A DNA stretch of 45,479 bases from Candidatus Latescibacterota bacterium. GTDB lineage: Bacteria; Latescibacterota; UBA2968; UBA8231. Positions 34,661-41,128 of this stretch are shown one piece after another. The stretch spans positions 1 through 45,479 of the forward strand of contig JAJEFJ010000025.1 of the NCBI GenBank assembly GCA_022820485.1. Direction: 5' to 3'. The notes beneath the pieces are model-generated. The model had not been told where the DNA came from. It did not search any database and saw nothing but the letters and a program-made list of their open reading frames with translations. A program made the position numbers and the translations under genes. Numbering within the stretch: position 1 is the stretch's first letter; each line of letters starts with the position of its first letter.

Positions 34661-34952
34661 CGAGCATATCCAGCATGTCGTCGTAGAGTATTCGAGTGAA
34701 CAAATTCCAGTCGCGCTCAAATTCAAAAAGAGCCGGTACCTGTCAATCTCAGTTCATCCCGACTGCTCGGTGACAGCGTCGGCACCTGTGGGATTCGGAG
34801 AAAGAATCTCAGAAGAACGGGGATTTGCATACGGATTCGCCGCTAAGTCGAACCTAATCAAGGTGCCTGATGACCTCTGCGCCAACGGCATCCGCAACTT
34901 CATAACTGACGTTACGCAGTGCCCTACTCGGCTTTGTCTAACAGGTGCCTAA
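34653..34952 (+). pseudogene. Truncated YgjP-like (M48/WLM-type) metallopeptidase gene
   Basis: ATG 34653 overlaps the hsdR stop, the usual position of a YgjP-type metallopeptidase after hsdR. The first ~50 residues (HVVVEYSSEQIPVALKFKKS; RYLSISVHPDCSVTASAP) match the N-terminal beta domain of that family. After about 34810 the similarity stops, and the frame continues through unrelated sequence into the inverted repeat at 34905. The zinc-binding HExxH part (normally ~230 aa total) is absent. A deletion or insertion at the island's edge probably removed it. Confidence 0.6.
34905..34920. repeat. Inverted end, left (ACTGACGTTACGCAGT)
   Basis: The 16-bp sequence ACTGACGTTACGCAGT is matched in inverted orientation at 35651-35666 with one difference. 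Together they bracket the Rpn-type pseudogene, making a unit of about 760 bp that looks like a mobile element with its cargo or transposase-like gene. Confidence 0.65.
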
Positions 34953-35506
34953 AGGCTTCGAGGCTGGGCACCTGTATGGCCGCGCGAAACAACTGCTTGA
35001 GGCTCTGCACATCGTCAATGGCCCCAAGGCGGGCGGCCAACGGATCCGACGCGGCCAGCGCAAAGCGAATCTCCAGCACGTCGAGCAGATCTTCAACGGC
35101 GCGTTCTCGGCCTCCTCGCTCGATGCCTTGCTCAATGCCTTGCTCGATGCCTTGCTCGATGCCTTGCTCAAGGGCCTTTTCCGTGAAATACTGCACTACC
35201 GACGATTCGTACATGGTCGCCTCCGAGATGATGGTCATTATTGTTTCATATTCATACACTAATCCGCTCAAAATGGCAAGATCGGCCAAGTAATTGGCCT
35301 TGAGGGTCTCGTTCGTGATGGACCAACGCCTCCTCGCCGCCGACTTGCACGTGGATGAGGCTGTCGGTGCGGTGGGCTTCGACGGTGGGTTGCTCGGTGT
35401 CAACGACGCCGAGGATTTCGACATCGTCTTGGTGGAGGGCGAAGCGGGCGAAGTCATGGGGATAGGTGTGGATGAGATGTTTGGCGATGGTATCGAATTC
35501 GGCCAT
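34924..35506 (-). pseudogene. Rpn-family (PD-(D/E)XK) nuclease pseudogene with internal deletion
   Basis: Two fragments in different frames. The N-terminal one starts at ATG 35506 (MAEFDTIAKHLIHTYPHDFA; DTEQPTVEAHRTDSLIHVQV) and runs to EEALVHHE. The C-terminal one continues in another frame (LKANYLADLAILSGLVYEYE; MTIISEATMYESSVVQYFTE), then GIEQ repeats and a helical end. In intact relatives about 100-130 residues lie between VHHE and ANYLADLA (recalled from the family), so an internal deletion with frameshift occurred near 35320. Rpn proteins are recombination-promoting nucleases often found near mobile elements. The unit is flanked by inverted ACTGACRTTACGCAGT ends. Confidence 0.75.
35122..35169. 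repeat. 12-bp tandem repeat coding for Gly-Ile-Glu-Gln
   Basis: Four copies of (G/A)ATGCCTTGCTC. On the minus strand they encode GIEQ repeats, a known variable feature of Rpn-type and related proteins that forms a helical linker. Copy number may change by slippage. Confidence 0.8.
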
Positions 35507-35513
35507 GAGTCAT

Positions 35514-35553
35514 GCCTTGGGTTGCGGGTGGAGTGGTACCCGCAACCCAAGGC
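35514..35553. repeat. REP-like hairpin with 16-bp perfect stem
   Basis: GCCTTGGGTTGCGGGT (35514-35529), an 8-base loop, then its exact complement ACCCGCAACCCAAGGC (35538-35553). It lies 8 bases upstream of the Rpn pseudogene start, within the unit delimited by inverted ends. No T-run follows on either side, so a terminator is unlikely. Confidence 0.7.
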
Positions 35554-35650
35554 AAGAATCGTGCCACAGCGGTGGCTCAGCGGAGAGAAGGGGATATGAG
35601 ACGCTGGGGTGTAGCGGAAAGGATACAGGAATGGGAAGTTGGGGACAAAG

Positions 35651-35666
35651 ACTGCGTAATGTCAGT
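35651..35666. repeat. Inverted end, right (ACTGCGTAATGTCAGT)
   Basis: Reverse complement of ACTGACATTACGCAGT, which matches 34905-34920 at 15 of 16 bases. It lies 14 bases downstream of the stop of the solute-binding protein gene. Confidence 0.65.
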
Positions 35667-35679
35667 TCATAACTCAATA

Positions 35680-37416
35680 TCAAGGCTGCGTCGGTTCCAA
35701 TCCCAACAGTACGATCAAGAACGAACGCACCCAATAGGCGCTGTTCATGTAGGGGTTTTCGGCCGAGGGCCAGTTTTTCCAATAGGTCTGGTTGTGGGGG
35801 ATGCGGTGGAACCACTGGAGCAGGGGAATGGCCGGCAATTCGGCCAGCCAGATCTCAAGGGCTTGGCGAAACAGCGGCACGAGCGCCGGGTCGTCGGGCG
35901 CGGTCTGGCCCATCTGATCGACCAAGCGGTCGAAGTCCGCGTTGCGCCAGCGCCAGAAATACGGAGTGGCCGTGCCGGTGGGTTGGACGTAGCGGCTGTG
36001 GTAGAGCCGGAGAGTGAAGTACGGGTCGCGCACTGAGCCGCCGTTGCCCATGACAAAGGCGCGGGCCGTGCCTTGGGTCATGCGGGTGTAGGCGTCGGAA
36101 AACATGCGGAAGGAGGCGTCGAAACCCGCGCGGCGCAGTTGCTCGACGAGCACGGGCGTGAAGTCTTGGAAGAGGGAGGGAAAGACGACGACCGGGATTC
36201 TCAGGCGCTCGCCGTTCTGCTGCCACATACCTTCCGCATCTTTGCTCCAACCCTTGCGCTCCATGATGGCGGCGGTCTGGGCTAGGTCGTGTTTTCCCAC
36301 GGGATACTTTTCCAGCAGATCCTGCACTTGGTTGATGTAGTGCATCAGCGGCGGGAAGTGGGGGAACGGCAACAGGGTGTACTCTCCCGCTCCCTGCCAG
36401 CCGATGGCCACGAGTTGTTCGCGGTCGATGGCGTGGTTTACGGCCCAACGCATGTCTGGGTCGTCGAAAGGCGGCTCTAGGTTGTTGAAGCCGAGGGCCG
36501 GCGGCCACCAGTCTCGATAGCCGTAGGGCAGTTGGCGGCCCGACCACGTGGTGACGTTGGGGTTTTGGTCGAGGAGGGTTTTGATGTTGGAGGGTCGCAA
36601 GTCGATGCACTGATCCATCTGGTTGGCGAGGATGAGTTGAACCCACTTGTTCTCGTCGCCTTGGGGCAGGTAGATGATGCGCTCGACCCGCGGCAGGCGC
36701 TGGAAGCCGATTTGGGCGGCCCACCAGTCCTCGCGCAAATCCCACAGCCGCTGCTGAGGCTCGGAGAGGGCGAGGCGATAGGGGCCGCTGACGACCGGCA
36801 GGCCGCACGCCAAGTCGAGGTTTTTGAACGAGGTCGGATCCTCGCCCTCCCAGATGTGCTTGGGCACGATGTGGATGCCGTTACCGAAGTTGTAAGTAAA
36901 ATAGGAAAACACAAAGCGGGGGTTGGGCGCTTTGAGTACAAACCGCGCCGTCAGCGAATCCGGGACTTCGACTGCGGCGACCCAAGTGTCCATGTCGGTG
37001 GAAAAGGCTAGCTCCGGGGCGTGGGCCTTGAGCATGTCAATGGTGAACTTGAGATCGTGGGCAGTCCAAGGCCGTCCGTCGCTCCACGTCACTCCCTGGC
37101 GAATGTGGATCGTCACTTCCGTGTAGTCGGCGTTGTACTCGTGGCTTGTGGCGATCCAAGGTATGACGTGGTCTTTTTCTACGTACGCGTTGTAGAAGTA
37201 GAGCGGCTCAAACAGGTAGTCGAAGCCCGGGGATTGGGTGCCGACGATAAAGGGATTGAACGAGTCGTAGTCCCGCATCTGCGGCAGGCCGAGGATGAGG
37301 GTGCGGTTGCGGGGGACGTGCTGTATGCCCCCTTCGTCGGAGCCACAGGCGACGAGCGTTAGGCCGCCGAGCAAGCCCCAGACGGCGAGTTTTGTTTTTT
37401 GGAGGAATTTGCTCAT
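35680..37416 (-). CDS. Family-5 extracellular solute-binding lipoprotein (peptide-type ABC transporter)
   Basis: A 578-aa lipoprotein (lipobox LTLVAC, Cys at about residue 24). The SBP_bac_5 domain spans ~60-500, with hallmark stretches FEPLYFYNAYVEKDHVIPWI, TIHIRQGVTWSDGRPWTAHD, VVSGPYRL, DDPDMRWAVNHAIDREQLV and FRQALEIWLAELPAIPLLQW. Such proteins capture peptides or other small solutes for an ABC importer. No permease or ATPase gene is adjacent, so it is an orphan in this window. The ATG at 37416 has no strong Shine-Dalgarno site. It is divergent from the gene at 37484. Confidence 0.93.
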   Translation of the reverse strand: MSKFLQKTKLAVWGLLGGLTLVACGSDEGGIQHVPRNRTLILGLPQMRDYDSFNPFIVGTQSPGFDYLFEPLYFYNAYVEKDHVIPWIATSHEYNADYTEVTIHIRQGVTWSDGRPWTAHDLKFTIDMLKAHAPELAFSTDMDTWVAAVEVPDSLTARFVLKAPNPRFVFSYFTYNFGNGIHIVPKHIWEGEDPTSFKNLDLACGLPVVSGPYRLALSEPQQRLWDLREDWWAAQIGFQRLPRVERIIYLPQGDENKWVQLILANQMDQCIDLRPSNIKTLLDQNPNVTTWSGRQLPYGYRDWWPPALGFNNLEPPFDDPDMRWAVNHAIDREQLVAIGWQGAGEYTLLPFPHFPPLMHYINQVQDLLEKYPVGKHDLAQTAAIMERKGWSKDAEGMWQQNGERLRIPVVVFPSLFQDFTPVLVEQLRRAGFDASFRMFSDAYTRMTQGTARAFVMGNGGSVRDPYFTLRLYHSRYVQPTGTATPYFWRWRNADFDRLVDQMGQTAPDDPALVPLFRQALEIWLAELPAIPLLQWFHRIPHNQTYWKNWPSAENPYMNSAYWVRSFLIVLLGLEPTQP

Positions 37417-37483
37417 ACTTGTCTCGCTGATGCGTGCGCTTGCAAAGGGTGCGCAACATCCGAATAATAAAGGGACGACCTAT

Positions 37484-37726
37484 ATGGCGATGATAAGGAT
37501 CTTTTTGCTTATGGCAGCACTGCACAGCGCGAATGTAGCCCTAGCCGAGACCGAGGTCAAAGGTCGGCCAGCCCTAGTGCTCGACGGCGAAGCGGCCCGA
37601 GTAGTAGTCGATTTTCTGGGCGGCACCACGGGCAATCGCGCCAGAGCTATAGAGGCTGCGGCAGAGGCTGTTGAACGAACGAATGCAGATCTAGAGATGG
37701 AAGTCAATGCGCTATTTATCGAGTAA
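37484..37726 (+). CDS. Small exported protein, unknown function
   Basis: An 80-aa protein. ATG 37484 follows AAGGGA, and the product has a signal peptide (MIRIFLLMAALHSANVALA-E). The mature ~58 residues are acidic (ALVLDGEAARVVVDFLGG; IEAAAEAVERTNADLEMEV) and probably helical. Its last 20 bases overlap the start of the foldase gene, so the two are co-expressed. It may be a partner or substrate of that foldase. I do not recognise the family. Confidence 0.6.
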   Translation: MAMIRIFLLMAALHSANVALAETEVKGRPALVLDGEAARVVVDFLGGTTGNRARAIEAAAEAVERTNADLEMEVNALFIE

Positions 37727-39341
37727 GTTTTTGGGTGTGCTGGCCCTGTTGTTGATGGGGTGCGGCGAGGACGAGATCATCATCGCTCGGATCGGTGAGG
37801 AGGAGATTGGGCAGGCAGAGTTTGAGGCTTTTGTCGAGCGCCTGCCACCGGGGTTGCGCAGCTCCAAGGAAGGACTCGCAGCCGACCGGGAGCACTTGCA
37901 GTCGATGATCGACGAGGAACTAATGTTTGCCGAGGCACGCGCGCTTGGGATCGACACCAGCTTGGCGGTTGAGCACCAGCTCCGCGAAATGGTGCGGCAG
38001 CGCCTCGTGGAGCGCTACCGCGCCCAAGTCATTGTGCCGCAGGTGGAAGTAACAGCCGCAGATGTTGAGCGCGCCTTTGCGGAGATGGGGTTTGACCGCG
38101 AGCGGCTCTTCAGTCGCATCTTGGTGCGCACCCGCGAGGAGCTAGAGGAGGTCGGGCGCGACCTGCGCGAGGGTCAGCCTTTTGAGGAAGTGGCTGCGCG
38201 TTTCGCCGCCAACGACCTCTTCGCCGCGCAGGGCGACGGCGTGGTCGGCTGGATCGGGCGCACGCAAGCCGCGCGGCGGTTCTCCATCCCGCCCGCTGTC
38301 TTTACGGGTTTGCCCGTTGGACAGGTCGCCGAGCCGGTCGCGCTGGCCGGCGGCTATCAAGTCTTCCGCTTTATCGAGGATCGCCCGGCCGCGCTCGTCG
38401 ATTACAGCGAGGAAGTGGCCGAGCGGCTGCGCAAGGAACGGACGCGGGAGAAGGAGGAAGAGGAGTTTGAACGCCTCCGATTTCGCTACGACGCGCGCCT
38501 AGATCCAGAGGGCGAGGCCATTTTGCTCCAGAGTTTGGACCGGCCCCTGACGACGGACGAGTTGAATCATCCCTTTTACGCGTATGAAGGTGGTACCATC
38601 AGCGTGGCCGAAGGCTTGGGCAGCCTGCAGGCGGTTGGGGCACAGGGCGCATTGCAGGACAAGGACCAAGCCGCCGAGCGGATCGGGCGCTTGCTGCTGC
38701 CGGTGCGGCTCTTTGAGGCCGAGGCACGCCAGCGCGGCTGGACTGAGGAGGCCGCCTTTGTCGAGTGGCGCGAGCACCAGCGCCGGGCACTGACCCTCAA
38801 TCAGCTCTTCCAACAGGCCACGGCCGGAGTCGCGCCCAGTGAGGACGAGATCAGAGCGCATTACGAGGCTCACAAGGACCGCTATCGTACTCAGGAAGCC
38901 GTGATTGTCCACGAGTTGTGGACCGCCGAGGAAGAGGACGCGGCGGCTTTGCGCGCCGAGTGGGAGGCTGGCGCGTCCGTTGCCGACCTGCTCGACCGGC
39001 CCGGCGTGCGCTCGCACGCTGGCGTCGAGGGGCACGGGGTGCGCGAGCACGGTTGGGAGATGCGCCTAGTGCGCCTGTACGAGCCGCGCTATCCCGAGTT
39101 AGTAAAAGCGGCTTTTGCCGCTGAGGTCGGCGCGCTCGTCGGCCCGCTAGAGAGCATGGACGGGTACGCAGTGTTCCGGGTGCTGCGGCGGGAGGGCGGC
39201 CAGGTCCAGCCCTTTGCCGAGGCGCGCCGCCGGGCGGCTGCCAGTTTGCGCCGTCAGCGAGAAAACGAGCGGATTGGCGCGTTTATCCGCCAGTTGCAGG
39301 ATAAGTACAAGGACCAAGTCGTCGTCTTGGTGGATTGGTAG
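37707..39341 (+). CDS. PpiC/SurA-type peptidyl-prolyl isomerase lipoprotein
   Basis: A 544-aa periplasmic foldase anchored by lipobox LLLMGC. A SurA-like N-terminal helical part (~30-130: EEIGQAEFEAFVERLPPGLR; MIDEELMFAEARALGID) is followed by a parvulin domain at ~135-225 (RILVRTREELEEVGRDLREG; GVVGWIGRT; GQVAEPVALAGGYQVFRFIE). A second chaperone-like helical part and a second, more degenerate parvulin-like domain are at ~400-515 (VIVHELWTAEEEDAAALRAE; LVGPLESMDGYAVFRVLRRE). Two parvulin units in one lipoprotein resemble SurA's layout. It probably helps fold the exported proteins encoded nearby. Confidence 0.88.
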   Translation: MRYLSSKFLGVLALLLMGCGEDEIIIARIGEEEIGQAEFEAFVERLPPGLRSSKEGLAADREHLQSMIDEELMFAEARALGIDTSLAVEHQLREMVRQRLVERYRAQVIVPQVEVTAADVERAFAEMGFDRERLFSRILVRTREELEEVGRDLREGQPFEEVAARFAANDLFAAQGDGVVGWIGRTQAARRFSIPPAVFTGLPVGQVAEPVALAGGYQVFRFIEDRPAALVDYSEEVAERLRKERTREKEEEEFERLRFRYDARLDPEGEAILLQSLDRPLTTDELNHPFYAYEGGTISVAEGLGSLQAVGAQGALQDKDQAAERIGRLLLPVRLFEAEARQRGWTEEAAFVEWREHQRRALTLNQLFQQATAGVAPSEDEIRAHYEAHKDRYRTQEAVIVHELWTAEEEDAAALRAEWEAGASVADLLDRPGVRSHAGVEGHGVREHGWEMRLVRLYEPRYPELVKAAFAAEVGALVGPLESMDGYAVFRVLRREGGQVQPFAEARRRAAASLRRQRENERIGAFIRQLQDKYKDQVVVLVDW

Positions 39342-39401
39342 GGGCTATCTTGACAGCCTTGGGCTTTGGCCATACCTAATAGTTTTTGCATCCACTTATG
39401 C

Positions 39402-39415
39402 ACTGACGTTACGCA
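39402..39415. repeat. Copy of the ACTGACGTTACGCA end
   Basis: An exact 14-base match to the left end at 34905. It lies 20 bases before the start of the AAA ATPase-nuclease gene and just upstream of its ribosome-binding site. Another copy in the same orientation occurs at 44185. Confidence 0.55.
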
Positions 39416-39434
39416 CAGGCGAGGAGCTTCCGCG

Positions 39435-41009
39435 ATGCGCTTTTTCAACACGACTGGCCCGGTCCGGCCCGACGACCACTACCACGTCCCGCCGTTGGAC
39501 CGCTTGGCTCTCGACGATGTGCGGACCCTCATTCAGCAAAAAAAGTATTTCGTGCTGCACGCGCCGCGCCAGACGGGCAAAACCTCTTCGCTGCTGGCCC
39601 TGCGAGATATGCTCAACGCCGAGGGCGACTACCGCTGCGTGTACGTCAACGTGGAGGTTGCCCAAGCCCTGCGCGAAGATGTGGAACGGGCCACGCAGGT
39701 TATCTTGGGCGAACTGGCTTCGCGGGCGCGCTTGACGCTGGGCGACGAATTTCTAACCCAAACGTGGGCCGCCATTTTCGCCGAGTTTGGACCGGGGGCC
39801 TTGCGCGAGGCCCTGACGCGCTGGGCCGAGGCCAGCCCAGCGCCGCTAGTGCTGCTGATCGACGAAATCGATTCTTTGATCGGGGATTCGCTGCTGGCGG
39901 TGCTGCGTCAGTTGCGTGCTGGTTATGATTTGCGGCCGGAGGGCTTTCCGCAGAGCGTGGTATTGTGCGGAGTGCGGGATGTGCGCGATTACCGGATTCA
40001 ATCGACCGCCGAGAATGCGATGATCGCCGGCGGCAGCGCGTTCAACATCAAGGCCGAATCGCTGCGACTGGGCGATTTCAGTGCCGAGGAGGTGCAGACC
40101 CTATTGGCACAACACACGGCAGAGACGGGCCAAGTATTCACAGACGACGCGCTGGAGACGATCTGGGAACAAACCCAAGGGCAGCCGTGGTTGGTCAACG
40201 CCTTGGCCTACGAAACCTGCTTTAAGAGCGAGGTTGGACGAAATCGGAGCCATCCGGTGGTAGCTGAGGTCCTCTTCGCCGCACAAGAGCAACTCATCCT
40301 CCGCCGCGAGACACATCTGGATCAGTTGGCCGACAAGCTCAAGGAGGAGCGGGTGCGGCGAGTGGTCGAGCCGCTGCTGAGCGGCGGCGAACAACGCCAC
40401 TTTGCCGACCGCGATTTGGAGTACGCGCGGGATTTGGGTTTGATTGCCCAGGATCGTCCGTTGCGCGTGGCCAATCCGATCTACGCCGAGGTAGTGCCGC
40501 GCGAATTGACGTGGGTGGTGCAAGAGGAATTTGAGCAAGAAACCGCGTGGTATGTAGATGACGAGGGGGGCTTGGACATGGGCAAGCTGCTGTCGGCGTT
40601 CCAAGCCTTTTTCCGCCAGCACTCGGAGCACTGGGTCGAGCGATTCCAGTACAAAGAAGCGGGGCCGCAACTGCTGTTGCAGGCGTTTTTGCAGCGCATT
40701 GTGAATAGCGGTGGTCGGATTGAGCGGGAGTATGGGTTGGGCCGAGGACGGACGGATTTGCTCATTGTATGGCCGCAGGGCGATCAGACGCGCAAGGTAG
40801 TGGTTGAGTGCAAAATTTTGCACAAGAGCTTGGAGCAGACGGTTGCCGAGGGGGTGGAACAGACGGCCGAGTACATGGATCGCTGCGGAGCTGAAGCGGG
40901 GCATCTGGTGATTTTTGACCGGCGCGAAAACAGGCGTTGGGCCGACAAGGTGTTTCACGACCGTCGGACATCGGCAGGTGGGGCGGCGATTGAGGTGTGG
41001 GGGATGTGA
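39435..41009 (+). CDS. AAA ATPase fused to a PD-(D/E)XK nuclease domain
   Basis: A 524-aa protein; ATG 39435 follows CGAGGAGC. Walker A is APRQTGKTSS with K49, and Walker B is VLLIDEIDS with D143-E144, so this is the AAA_14/ORC-like group. A winged-helix region follows (~270-340). The C-terminal ~100 residues form a PD-(D/E)XK fold with D441 (GRGRTDLLIVW) and E458-C-K460 (VVVECKI). Proteins of this build are numerous in FCB-like and uncultivated phyla, and many are linked to mobile DNA. The actual role is unknown: possibly ATP-driven DNA processing or defence. The repeat end directly upstream supports a mobile link. Confidence 0.87.
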   Translation: MRFFNTTGPVRPDDHYHVPPLDRLALDDVRTLIQQKKYFVLHAPRQTGKTSSLLALRDMLNAEGDYRCVYVNVEVAQALREDVERATQVILGELASRARLTLGDEFLTQTWAAIFAEFGPGALREALTRWAEASPAPLVLLIDEIDSLIGDSLLAVLRQLRAGYDLRPEGFPQSVVLCGVRDVRDYRIQSTAENAMIAGGSAFNIKAESLRLGDFSAEEVQTLLAQHTAETGQVFTDDALETIWEQTQGQPWLVNALAYETCFKSEVGRNRSHPVVAEVLFAAQEQLILRRETHLDQLADKLKEERVRRVVEPLLSGGEQRHFADRDLEYARDLGLIAQDRPLRVANPIYAEVVPRELTWVVQEEFEQETAWYVDDEGGLDMGKLLSAFQAFFRQHSEHWVERFQYKEAGPQLLLQAFLQRIVNSGGRIEREYGLGRGRTDLLIVWPQGDQTRKVVVECKILHKSLEQTVAEGVEQTAEYMDRCGAEAGHLVIFDRRENRRWADKVFHDRRTSAGGAAIEVWGM

Positions 41010-41128
41010 ACACCCTTCCGCAGCGGCTAGGGTTTTATCACATTTTGCTTTGTGGGAAAGGGTCCGGGGGATAGGTGTTCCGGTGCGGTTAGGGCGGGCC
41101 GCCAGCAAGCGAGGGAGAACGCGGAACT

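Noticed and set aside
34800..34860. Similarity of GGGATTTGCATA here to the direct repeat near 3260
   Set aside because: Only about 12 bases match on the opposite strand, and the neighbouring sequence does not align; chance is likely.
35122..35169. Tandem 12-bp repeats considered as a CRISPR
   Set aside because: Units are only 12 bp with no spacers, and they encode GIEQ repeats typical of this protein family.
35855..36808. A 317-codon minus-strand frame within the solute-binding protein gene
   Set aside because: Same strand but shifted frame; very rich in Arg, Pro and His, and without a start signal. The true frame shows the full SBP_bac_5 pattern.
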